The translations under genes were made by a program, and so were the position numbers. From JBCCHY01 sp039028495 (GTDB taxonomy: Bacteria; Patescibacteriota; Saccharimonadia; Saccharimonadales; VXPC01): 11,805 nt of DNA. The stretch covers positions 1 to 11,805 of the forward strand of contig JBCCHY010000031.1 in NCBI GenBank assembly GCA_039028495.1, in the 5' to 3' direction. Shown piece by piece: positions 1 to 6,770 of this stretch. Under the pieces are notes generated by a model. The model saw nothing but the letters and a program-made list of their open reading frames with translations, was not told the DNA's origin and made no database searches. The first letter of the stretch is position 1; every line of letters begins with the position of its first letter.

Positions 1-714
1 CCAGGGCTTTGAGTCATCCTGAACATTCTTCGTCTGCAGGCCATCATGCCATCGCGGGATGACACTGTCTAGACTGACTCCGAGACTGCTATGTAGGCTG
101 CCACACATCCCGACGTCCGTGATGTGTGCGGTACCTTTGGGTAAAATCATGGCGTCAGCAGTTGGGATATGCCAATGATCACCCACTACTAAGTCTACTC
201 GTCCATCTAAATAATGACCGATTATCTTTTTTTCACTACTATAATCACCGTGAAAGTTCACTACTACCGCATCCGGAGTCTGTTTCGCGAGCTCCTGCTC
301 AAGTATCTCATCGATCTTTACTAGCGGATTAGATACATTCTCTGGCTGACGACCAACTATCTGCCCTAGCAATGTTACAAAGAGAACCTTCTTCCCCTCT
401 TTGTGTAAATACTTGTACCCGAGTCCAGGACAGTCACCGTAGTTCGCGGGGCCAATTACGGGCGAACTCTTATCTTCTAGTCTAGCGTGTAGCTCTGGGA
501 GATAACCAGACCAGTTACCACCAGTAAAGAAATCTATACCTAGATCCTGCAGCCTGTCCATATCTTCAGGACTCATGCCGCGGCCACCAGTAACATTCTC
601 TGCCTGTGCTACAACCACATCTGGCTGGTGCTCAGCAACGAGTTCCGGCAATAACTCTTTAGCCACGCTCATACCAGCATCGGCCATTATGTCACCAAGA
701 TAGAGAATCTTCAT
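1..714 (-). CDS. ymdB: YmdB-like metallophosphoesterase (TIGR00282 family), 3' end cut by window edge
   Basis: The reverse strand reads ATG at 714-712 (MKILYLGD...) and stays open to base 1, giving 238 residues; the family is usually about 260, so only the C-terminal end is missing. Family motifs are visible: GD with Asp8, AEN with Glu39-Asn40, GGN with Asn67, NFHGD with His155, GDHWH with His180 and His182, then the typical TADAMILPKGTAHITDVGM block at about 186-204. In Bacillus, YmdB is a cytosolic 2',3'-cyclic-nucleotide phosphodiesterase with a dinuclear metal site, affecting biofilm and sporulation, and its gene follows rny. Oddly, the residue after Asn67 is Trp68, where the family has the His of the GNH motif, so catalysis may be altered. 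The start fits the family N-terminus, but there is almost no leader and no Shine-Dalgarno site. The family assignment is confident; activity is not. Confidence 0.9.
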   Translation of the reverse strand, partial: MKILYLGDIMADAGMSVAKELLPELVAEHQPDVVVAQAENVTGGRGMSPEDMDRLQDLGIDFFTGGNWSGYLPELHARLEDKSSPVIGPANYGDCPGLGYKYLHKEGKKVLFVTLLGQIVGRQPENVSNPLVKIDEILEQELAKQTPDAVVVNFHGDYSSEKKIIGHYLDGRVDLVVGDHWHIPTADAMILPKGTAHITDVGMCGSLHSSLGVSLDSVIPRWHDGLQTKNVQDDSKPW

Positions 715-720
715 AGACTA

Positions 721-726
721 AATATA
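721..726 (-). promoter_or_regulatory. possible -10 element for ymdB
   Basis: Read on the minus strand, TATATT lies 6 bases before the ymdB ATG. A start point about 7 bases downstream would make the transcript leaderless, in keeping with the lack of a ribosome binding site. The -35 position (ACCACA, 744-749) is a poor match. On the plus strand the same 49-base divergent region holds TATACT (723-728), which could serve the gene starting at 764. These are sequence matches only. Confidence 0.3.
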
Positions 727-763
727 CTACAGGCAGCATCAATTGTGGTGTAAAGTGTAGTCA

Positions 764-1408
764 ATGTCGGAGAAAAATAGAAACAGAAGATTAGTGCCCA
801 AAATACTACTTGCAGGTGCCCTACTGGGCAGTCTTCTCAACCCCACTATCTCCGAAGCGCAGAGCGAAGAAGCTGCAGACGATCTTGACCTGCTATACGA
901 CTCGGCCTATCTGAGCGCCAACATGGCCTACAACAGGGTTTTAAGTGACGGAGGCAAGATGACAGTTATTAAAGATCTTTGTGTGTATACGTCTGTAGAC
1001 AACGTGCCGGTCGAGGTATCAAACCCAATTGTCCACACGACAGTGCATCATGGAGATTTCGGTCCAGTTGAGTTCACAGGCTTGTACCTACGTGACGCGA
1101 CCGGACAGCTCATAATGTTCGCTCATAATAAAAGGGTGTCCTTGGGACACTACGCGTCAATGTCTGCTGAAGTATTCTTTGACGAGACAGACATAACTAG
1201 GGTTACAGCCTGGGCCCCACCGACGAATAACCCTACGCTTAACCTGTTCGATATCCGCCCAGAACTAACCAGTGAGATAAATTATCATCACCTACAGGGC
1301 ACTCTACATATCCCGGGCGGAGTTGCCCGCACTCAGTATCCTCCTGGCTATACAGGCCATGTCGAAGCGTATAGCCCATGCGTATCAACCGAGATTGGTA
1401 CCATCTAA
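764..1408 (+). CDS. secreted protein of unknown function, 214 aa
   Basis: I do not recognise a family. The N-terminus is a convincing Sec signal peptide: basic MSEKNRNRR, a hydrophobic core at about 13-25, and a likely cut after Ala32 in the run TISEA. The mature part of about 182 residues starts acidic (SEEAADDLDLL) and is then rich in Thr, Val, Gly and Pro, suggesting a mostly beta fold. Two cysteines, Cys73 and Cys206, could form a disulfide outside the cell. There is no second membrane segment, lipobox or LPXTG-like end. A weak TATACT at 723-728 could be its -10; no clear Shine-Dalgarno site precedes the ATG. It sits, opposite in direction, between rny and ymdB, which are commonly adjacent. 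The signal peptide and sustained protein-like composition support a real gene; the function is unknown. Confidence 0.75.
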   Translation: MSEKNRNRRLVPKILLAGALLGSLLNPTISEAQSEEAADDLDLLYDSAYLSANMAYNRVLSDGGKMTVIKDLCVYTSVDNVPVEVSNPIVHTTVHHGDFGPVEFTGLYLRDATGQLIMFAHNKRVSLGHYASMSAEVFFDETDITRVTAWAPPTNNPTLNLFDIRPELTSEINYHHLQGTLHIPGGVARTQYPPGYTGHVEAYSPCVSTEIGTI

Positions 1409-1442
1409 CCAAGAACCAAGTGACAGGTATGGAACTATTTTG

Positions 1443-1455
1443 AGCCGCTGCGGCT
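1443..1455 (+). other. small hairpin after the secreted-protein gene
   Basis: AGCCG and CGGCT form a 5-base-pair GC-rich stem around a 3-base loop, about 35 bases after the stop codon of the upstream gene. No T-run follows, so it is not a standard terminator. It could stabilise the 3' end of the mRNA or be chance. The rest of 1409-1545 shows no gene or recognisable RNA. Confidence 0.25.
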
Positions 1456-1545
1456 ACGTATGGAAGACTTGGCATATGATTGAAATTTGTCTGCGGAAGC
1501 TTACTGGTGGCTGTAGATGCACTACTGCCCCATTAATATGCTTAT

Positions 1546-1574
1546 AGCCTGCAACTACTTACTCGTTGCAGGCT
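1546..1574 (+). terminator. probable transcription terminator hairpin
   Basis: AGCCTGCAAC (1546-1555) and GTTGCAGGCT (1565-1574) pair perfectly over 10 bases around a 9-base loop. On the plus strand the stem runs into TTTGTCATTATT, a weak T-rich tail. It lies 138 bases after the stop codon at 1408 and is the best candidate end for that transcript. On the minus strand an A/T-rich stretch also follows, so it may act in both directions and stop rny transcripts coming from the right. Confidence 0.6.
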
Positions 1575-1627
1575 TTGTCATTATTGGTGGGAGGATCACC
1601 CGAGGCAGCCCCTGCTGTCCCGGCGTC

Positions 1628-1655
1628 TAAGGAGGGGGGGTATCCTCCCTCCTTA
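1628..1655 (-). terminator. strong hairpin just after rny, possible terminator or mRNA 3' stabiliser
   Basis: TAAGGAGGG (1628-1636) pairs with CCCTCCTTA (1647-1655), extendable inward through a G-T and two G-C pairs to about 12 base pairs with a 4-base loop. It begins one base after the rny stop codon. No T-run follows on either strand, so a classic rho-independent terminator is not shown. It may protect the 3' end or act together with the hairpin at 1546-1574. The G run at 1634-1640 is a likely place for length errors. Confidence 0.5.
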
Positions 1656-1656
1656 A

Positions 1657-3168
1657 CTACTTGGCGTATTCGATGGCGCGGGTTTCGCGTATAACCATCA
1701 CCTTAATCGTCCCAGGGTAGTTCAGTGTAGACTCAACCTTTGTCGCTATATCTCTAGCTAACTTTATGCTGCTCAGGTCATCTAGATCTTTAGGTTTTAC
1801 GAATATCCGTAGCTCACGACCAGCGCTTATGGCGTAGCTTTTTTCGACACCGTCAAAGGTTTGAGCCACGTTCTCTAGATCTTTCATTCTCTCGATGAAG
1901 TTCTCGGCGCTAATATTGCGCGCACCTGGACGAGCGGCTGAAATAGCATCTACAACACGTATGACCATGGCTTCGATAGTAGTTGCCTCGACATCGTCGT
2001 GGTGTGCTTCTGCTGCGTGAGCGATCTCTTCTGCTACACCATATTTACGGAGCATCTCGCCGCTGAGATGATGGTGTTTGCCCTCCATCTTGTGCGTCAG
2101 AGCTTTGCCTAGATCATGTACGAGAGCGGCGTATTTACAGATACGCGCGTCTGCTCCGATTTGTTCTGCAAGAACTCCTGCTAAATGCGCCATTTCTGTC
2201 GAGTGCTTTAGTACATTCTGGCCATAGCTCGTCCTGAAACGTAATTCACCGAGTAACTGCAGGATTTCTTTGGGTATACCTACGACACCGACTTCACGAG
2301 CAGCTTCCTCGGCAGCTTTACTGACTTCTTTTTGGACTTGCTTCCCAGCTTTTTCTACAACTTCTTCAATGCGACCAGGGTGTATGCGACCGTCTTTGAG
2401 CAACATCTCTAGAGCCTGTCTGGCTACTTCACGGCGGATTGGATCAAAGCAGCTAAGCACGACCATGCCAGGTGTCTCATCCATCATAATATCTACACCA
2501 GTTGCACGCTGAAGCGCCTGGATGTTACGGCCTTCTTTGCCGATTATACGGCCCTTCATCTCTTCTTCTTCGAGCTTTATAGCCGTTATGGTTCGCTCTG
2601 CCGTGACTTCACTAGCCATACGCTCCATGGTGCTCACAAGGATCATACCGGCTTGCTCTTCAGCATCTGTCTTGGCTTCTTCTGTCTTTTTGGCGATTAA
2701 GCCCTGCAGGTCAGCGCTGATATCCCGCTCTGTCATGGCCATGAGCTTCTCTGCTGCTTCGGCTTTTTTGAGTTTAGCTATTTTCTCTAGTTTTTCCTGT
2801 TGCTTTTCGCGAACCTCACGAATTGTCTCTTTGAGCTCTTCAACTTCTGACTCGCTCTTGCGTAGCCCCTCTGCGCGCTTATCAAGCTCGTCCAACTTCT
2901 TATCTAAGTTAGCTTCGCGCTCACTTGCTCGCTTTTCGGCATCAGTGATTTCTTTGCGGCGTTTTTGTTCTTCGCTGCGAGCTTCGTCCAGGAGTTTTTT
3001 AGATTCAGCTCGTGCTTCATCGAGCAGCTTCTCGGCTTCCTTCTTAGCTTTATCTGTCTTTTTCTGATTTTCTGCTTCGACTCCGCTTAGCTTTCTTTTG
3101 ACATTAACTTGACTGGTCGCATATCCAGCGACTAGACCTCCAATGCCCAACAGTATTGCTGGTAACAT
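1657..3168 (-). CDS. rny: ribonuclease Y, membrane-anchored endoribonuclease
   Basis: RNase Y starts mRNA decay by endonucleolytic cleavage at the inner face of the membrane. At 503 residues it is close to the usual ~520. Order of parts: a hydrophobic N-terminal anchor (about 3-20); a long charged coiled coil rich in Lys, Glu, Ala and Arg (about 25-195); a KH RNA-binding domain with GRIIGKEGRN at 207-216; and an HD domain with HSTEMAHLAG from 322, the metal-binding His351-Asp352 pair in VHDLGK, and AEAHHDDVE around 387-394. The C-terminal EKSYAISAGRELRI and VIRETRAIEYAK segments are strongly conserved in the family. The start is supported by GAGGTGAG two bases upstream of the ATG (3171-3178). 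It lies 148 bases after tsaB and may have its own promoter there, though none is clear. No missing residues were seen. Confidence 0.97.
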   Translation of the reverse strand: MLPAILLGIGGLVAGYATSQVNVKRKLSGVEAENQKKTDKAKKEAEKLLDEARAESKKLLDEARSEEQKRRKEITDAEKRASEREANLDKKLDELDKRAEGLRKSESEVEELKETIREVREKQQEKLEKIAKLKKAEAAEKLMAMTERDISADLQGLIAKKTEEAKTDAEEQAGMILVSTMERMASEVTAERTITAIKLEEEEMKGRIIGKEGRNIQALQRATGVDIMMDETPGMVVLSCFDPIRREVARQALEMLLKDGRIHPGRIEEVVEKAGKQVQKEVSKAAEEAAREVGVVGIPKEILQLLGELRFRTSYGQNVLKHSTEMAHLAGVLAEQIGADARICKYAALVHDLGKALTHKMEGKHHHLSGEMLRKYGVAEEIAHAAEAHHDDVEATTIEAMVIRVVDAISAARPGARNISAENFIERMKDLENVAQTFDGVEKSYAISAGRELRIFVKPKDLDDLSSIKLARDIATKVESTLNYPGTIKVMVIRETRAIEYAK

Positions 3169-3316
3169 ATCTCACCTCTCTTTGTTTCAAGACAACTAAA
3201 GTGGAGCATTGCTATCAGTTCTCTAGCTACTATTTAGTCATTCTAATATTTTCTATGTAGGATTCATTCTCGCAGTTTAGTAGACCTCATCCTTGATGAT
3301 TAGTATAACACTATAG

Positions 3317-3709
3317 CTACTTACGCTGCTTGGTTATTCGAGCTTCGCGGCCGTACTCTGGTGTAACTATATTTCTGCTTTTTGGGTTATCCATTAGTCG
3401 TTTAACGCAGTCCTTAGCCCAGTCATCGCCCGTACTATTTACTGCTGGGATGTCTAGTCCGTAGGATAAGCTGTTGGCGACTGCATGGCTGATTCTCAGG
3501 CCCGTGAAACTCCCAGGGCCTGCATATACGCCGACTCCTGAGATATCCTGAAATGTCTTATTTTGCTTGGCTAGCTCGTCTTTGATAACGAGTAGAAGGG
3601 TATCCGACAAGCTCCTGTGAGCCTCCCAAGAATGTTCCGAAACAAGCTCATGAGATTGATATAGCATCACTTGGGCTTGTTTGTCTTCAGATCTAATTAG
3701 CAAAAACAT
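3317..3709 (-). CDS. tsaB: short TsaB-like subunit of the t6A tRNA-modification complex
   Basis: TsaB pairs with TsaD and TsaE to place threonylcarbamoyl on adenosine 37 of ANN-decoding tRNAs. The diagnostic motif is YAGPGSFTGLRIS at 62-74, followed by the usual helix. An ATG at 3709 is chosen over upstream starts because it aligns with the family N-terminus (MFLLIRSEDK) and has GGAG about 9 bases before it. The protein has 130 residues against about 220-230 in E. coli or Bacillus. The N-terminal strand lacks the usual IDTS, and about 90 central residues are absent, yet the tail TPEYGREARITKQ still resembles the normal C-terminal PxYxR segment. It overlaps the end of tsaE by 17 bases, implying coupled translation. 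TsaD is not in the window. Confidence 0.85.
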   Translation of the reverse strand: MFLLIRSEDKQAQVMLYQSHELVSEHSWEAHRSLSDTLLLVIKDELAKQNKTFQDISGVGVYAGPGSFTGLRISHAVANSLSYGLDIPAVNSTGDDWAKDCVKRLMDNPKSRNIVTPEYGREARITKQRK

Positions 3710-4160
3710 CAAGATACTCCATGTCTTTTGGAATATAAAACGTATACACACGGACATGCTCATCAGCCGCATAGGCCGTCTCTATGCGCACTCGCTGCTC
3801 AGGCAATTCTGTTTCTACCAAACCGGCCCACTCCAGTATTACCAGATTATCGCTTGCCAGTACTTCTCGCATCTCTGGGGTCATAATGCCTGGTTCATCT
3901 AGTCGATGAAAGTCGTAGTGGTGTACATCAAAGTGATCCGTCCGATATATGTTCTCTATTGTAAAACTAGGGCTAGACACCTCGTCTTCTGTACCCAGCG
4001 TGTCCATCATGCTCCGCACAAATGCTGTTTTGCCTGTACCAAGATCTCCGCTCAGCTCTATAACTTCGCCGCCTCTGAATCTGCTTGCAAATTGAGCTGC
4101 GAGCTCAGCTGTTTCGTCTAAACCTTTGGACTCTACTGTGTATTTCATGTCGGTACTCAT
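3693..4160 (-). CDS. tsaE: TsaE, ATPase of the t6A tRNA-modification complex
   Basis: TsaE is a small P-loop ATPase that drives turnover of the TsaB-TsaD complex. Visible are a Walker A GDLGTGKT at 38-45, the SSPSFTIENIY segment at 62-72, HYDFHRL at 81-87 and the ILEWAG strand at 108-113, all standard family features. The length of 155 residues is normal. The start is uncertain: ATG at 4160 (MSTDMKYT), 4148 (MKYT) and 4199 are all in frame, none with a strong Shine-Dalgarno site; 4160 or 4148 fit the family best. With the 4160 start it overlaps the end of the surface-protein gene by 56 bases in a different frame, and its own last 17 bases overlap tsaB. The tsaE-tsaB pairing supports both calls. 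Confidence 0.93.
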   Translation of the reverse strand: MSTDMKYTVESKGLDETAELAAQFASRFRGGEVIELSGDLGTGKTAFVRSMMDTLGTEDEVSSPSFTIENIYRTDHFDVHHYDFHRLDEPGIMTPEMREVLASDNLVILEWAGLVETELPEQRVRIETAYAADEHVRVYTFYIPKDMEYLDVFAN

Positions 4161-6069
4161 AGCCCAGATATAGTAGCGCGAGTAATGCAAATGTGACAAC
4201 TGTCAAAACGGCCTGAAAGCTGATTGAATCCGGCAATGCTGCGGTAGAAAACTGCTCAGCACCAGACGAACCGCTCGCGCCCGATGACGATGCTGAAGAC
4301 GTAGAACCGCCACTTGACGGAGCCCCTGAAGCTGAAGCGGTAATCAGATTGGGCGCCGCACGAGTTGGTGTTGATGTCCATACGTAATCACCGTCATTGA
4401 GCGCATACGATTTACCTGCAAGTGCCTTGTCATATGTAACAGACCTACCCCACTGTGTGCCGTCCGGTAACGTCACACGAGCCGCACCTCCTGAATTGGA
4501 TAGCGTTATTGATGACCCGCCAGATGTAAGTACATAGTAGCTGCCAGGACCTATGCGGACACCCTCGGGTATGACCTGTCTATACGTGTAGTTTGAGCCG
4601 GTCTGCACACCAAGACCTCCGGCTTCAACAGTCACATTGTTGGGGTTATATAGCTCAACAAACTCATCCTGCGCATCTGTCTGAGGCTCAGTAGGATCTG
4701 GGAATAGCTCGCTGATCACTAGTGGCTGCAAATTACGGAAGTAACTAACATCTAATATATCTACATCACTTTTGACAACTGTTGTTTCGACAGGGTCCTG
4801 AGAGTCCGTGCTGGCTTCTGTTGTCTGTTCAGCTGGCTCCGGCTGATATGAAGTGTGGTCTTCTTGTCCAGGATTTACGTCCTGATCAACGAAGTGATCC
4901 GACTCACTATCGGTGTCTAGGAATAAGTCAGTTTCGATGTCGTACAGGCGCTTGATGCTACCTGAGCTAGCGTCCAATTCACCCGAGCCTGCTGTTCCCC
5001 AGAGGACCCTATCTACTTCAGTCGTCTCATCAATGTCTATAATGCGCACAGCACCACCAGCAGACGAAAAACCTGGACTGAACTCACCTGAAGAGAGCTC
5101 TCCCAGATAATCTGAGCTCGTAAGATATGTCAGAACGCTGGACTCAATGACACCCAGCCCAACAACCTTGTCGGTCCAGGATGATAGGCTGCTCGATGCA
5201 TATTGCAGTTTGTACCTGCCTGCATCAATGGGCTCATCTGTGGTGTTAAATATCTCTACAAATTCCTGACCAGCCGAGTCTGCTTCTGTTTGAACCTGGG
5301 TTATGAGTATGTCTCCAGCAGTTATTTTAGGCACGCTCTGCTGATCGTCAGGCTCAGGGGTTTCTGCAGCTTCATCGTCTTGTGACTCATCACTGACAGG
5401 GGTTTGAGTCTGATCAGACGTAGATTCAGACATGTCTTCGGGGGATACATCCTCGGTCTCTGGGGGCATATAGTCGTTTAGTGTTTCTTGTCCAATCTTC
5501 GAATCAAAGTCTACGAAAAAGTCAGACTGATCATCTTCATCTATAAAGTACATTACCAGCGGGTCATATATCCGCTTAATCGACTGCCCGAGTTCTACCG
5601 CATAGGCATCTTCGCCCCATTCGATTTGATCAAGCACTAGCGAGTTCTGGTCAATGATCCTGAGTCTCCCGCCGGTCTGCGCAAGCCCAGGATTGAATTC
5701 ACCGGAATAGTACTCACCCTCTAGCTCATAGGTCGCAAAAGCCGCTCGCTGATGATCAGCTATACTTCCTTCAAGAGTAATCTTTGTTAGCCACCGCTCA
5801 GAACTAAGGCTCTGATACTGCACCTCGATACCTTCTAGGCTCATCAGACCATCACCAACAAAAACTATTTCGATAACTTCTGAGCCAGCGCTCTCACCGC
5901 CTGGTTGTACCTGCGAGAACAATAGCTTGTCATCATTAGTAACTACTGGCTCTACCTGCTCAGTACTCGTGATTTCTGTAGCAAAGGCTTGAGTATGCAT
6001 CAGGGTACAGGCTAGTGACACACAGATAATGAGCCCTAGGGCGTAGCGATAAATGGATGCTTGTCTCAT
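4105..6069 (-). CDS. surface protein with three lamin-tail-like domains and C-terminal membrane anchor
   Basis: The protein has 654 residues starting at ATG 6069, with AGGA nearby; an in-frame TTG at 6087 is less likely. A signal peptide covers about 1-30 (cut after AFA). Three lamin-tail-like (LTD) beta-sandwich domains follow at about 47-200, 249-410 and 447-575. The first two are clear repeats sharing SAGxEFVEI-like, SGEFxPG, GGxxRIID and WG motifs and a following GSIKRxYD...FVDxD...GQE module; the third (DEFVELYNPNN) has diverged. Acidic Ser/Glu/Pro/Asp-rich linkers lie at 203-246 and 410-438. A Ser/Gly/Ala linker (579-604), a hydrophobic segment (about 619-637) and a basic tail (RHEIHSRVQRFRRNS) suggest anchoring with the bulk outside. 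No sortase LPXTG motif is evident. LTD domains occur in secreted or wall-linked bacterial proteins; ligand unknown. The 3' end overlaps tsaE. Confidence 0.85.
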   Translation of the reverse strand: MRQASIYRYALGLIICVSLACTLMHTQAFATEITSTEQVEPVVTNDDKLLFSQVQPGGESAGSEVIEIVFVGDGLMSLEGIEVQYQSLSSERWLTKITLEGSIADHQRAAFATYELEGEYYSGEFNPGLAQTGGRLRIIDQNSLVLDQIEWGEDAYAVELGQSIKRIYDPLVMYFIDEDDQSDFFVDFDSKIGQETLNDYMPPETEDVSPEDMSESTSDQTQTPVSDESQDDEAAETPEPDDQQSVPKITAGDILITQVQTEADSAGQEFVEIFNTTDEPIDAGRYKLQYASSSLSSWTDKVVGLGVIESSVLTYLTSSDYLGELSSGEFSPGFSSAGGAVRIIDIDETTEVDRVLWGTAGSGELDASSGSIKRLYDIETDLFLDTDSESDHFVDQDVNPGQEDHTSYQPEPAEQTTEASTDSQDPVETTVVKSDVDILDVSYFRNLQPLVISELFPDPTEPQTDAQDEFVELYNPNNVTVEAGGLGVQTGSNYTYRQVIPEGVRIGPGSYYVLTSGGSSITLSNSGGAARVTLPDGTQWGRSVTYDKALAGKSYALNDGDYVWTSTPTRAAPNLITASASGAPSSGGSTSSASSSGASGSSGAEQFSTAALPDSISFQAVLTVVTFALLALLYLGYEYRHEIHSRVQRFRRNS

Positions 6070-6184
6070 ACACTCTGATCCTAGCAATCAATGCACAGCA
6101 GAGATCTATAACTAATAAACTTTTAAATGACCGTCTCAGGTATGAAGCATAGCTCAATATTCAACCATTTTGTTTTGAAAGAGC

Positions 6185-6190
6185 TATACT
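6185..6190 (+). promoter_or_regulatory. candidate -10 element for the PRC-barrel gene
   Basis: TATACT ends 10 bases before the ATG at 6201. Initiation at the normal distance leaves a leader of only about 4 bases, too short for a ribosome binding site, and none is present. The -35 region (TCAACC, 6161-6166) is weak. Confidence 0.4.
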
Positions 6191-6200
6191 TATTAACAAG

Positions 6201-6770
6201 ATGATTTTGTTAGCAAGCAGGATTGTAGGCCTACCAATCATATCCACTAGAAGTGGTGCGCGGGTAGCGACAGTGTCGGGTGTGCTCATTAACCCACACA
6301 AGCTCACGGTAGAGGGTCTATGGGTTCATGTCGGCGCCAAAAAAGATAGTCAGATATTGCTATCGCGGGACATACGTGAACTGAGCCCAAGAGGCGTTGT
6401 TATAAATGATCTCAGCGATATTGCAGAACCAGAGAATATGCCGAGGCTTGAGGAGCTTGTCAACATAGCCTATGAGATCCCTAACAAAACAATTACCGAG
6501 AATAAGAAAAAAATTGGTACCGCTCAAGATTTCGTCTTTAGCATAAAAACATACAAGCTAGAGCAGGTAATCGCGCGGCCAAAACTATTTGGACGCATAA
6601 AAAACTCACAACTAACCATCCATAGATCTCAGATAAAATCCGTGAACGACAAAGAACTAGTAGTCGAGCTGGGGCCAATGACATCTAGAGTCACTTCTGA
6701 GGGGACTAAGGGCTCACGACCTAAACGAGCTCAGTCCTCAGCCGCTAATGCTTCTGTGATTGTTGAATAG
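6201..6770 (+). CDS. protein with two PRC-barrel-like domains
   Basis: This 189-residue protein begins with a PRC-barrel pattern: LASRIVGLPIISTRSG, then VATVSGVLINPHKLTVEGLWV, followed by a charged stretch and LSRDIRELSPRGVVIND (to about 72). A second copy at about 90-160 shows NKTITENKKKIGTAQDFVFS, then the repeat-like TYKLEQVIAR and IHRSQIKSVNDKELVVE. The tail (165-189) is Ser/Thr/Lys-rich and probably disordered. PRC-barrels are small beta-barrels found in RimM, in the photosynthetic reaction-centre H subunit and in archaeal division proteins, where they mostly mediate protein-protein contacts; the partner here is unknown. It is probably cytosolic, as there is no signal peptide. It diverges from the surface-protein gene, and its last 40 bases overlap the 3' end of recX on the other strand. 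Confidence 0.8.
   Translation: MILLASRIVGLPIISTRSGARVATVSGVLINPHKLTVEGLWVHVGAKKDSQILLSRDIRELSPRGVVINDLSDIAEPENMPRLEELVNIAYEIPNKTITENKKKIGTAQDFVFSIKTYKLEQVIARPKLFGRIKNSQLTIHRSQIKSVNDKELVVELGPMTSRVTSEGTKGSRPKRAQSSAANASVIVE

Noticed and set aside
610..620. Sortase-type or mobile-element boundaries around the unknown secreted gene (direct repeats flanking 715-1656).
   Set aside because: No matching flanking repeats, terminal inverted repeats or transposase fragments could be found.
1323..1547. Possible small gene on the + strand overlapping the end of the secreted-protein gene.
   Set aside because: No ribosome site, no protein-like composition, mostly in the untranslated region; not supported.
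1591..1655. Resemblance to the 3' end of 16S rRNA (GGATCACC and CCTCCTT within one stretch).
   Set aside because: The pieces are separated and embedded in a hairpin, and none of the other conserved 16S terminal helix sequence is present upstream. Treated as coincidence.
2522..3067. Long Ser-rich open frame on the + strand inside rny.
   Set aside because: It is the complement of the Lys/Glu/Ala-rich coiled coil of RNase Y, giving biased Ser/Leu/Arg composition and no domain; a shadow frame.
4240..4260. LPXTG-like sorting signal (ALPDS) before the C-terminal hydrophobic segment of the lamin-tail protein.
   Set aside because: The motif does not match a known sortase signal; it lacks the TG and may just be linker sequence, so only a membrane anchor is claimed.
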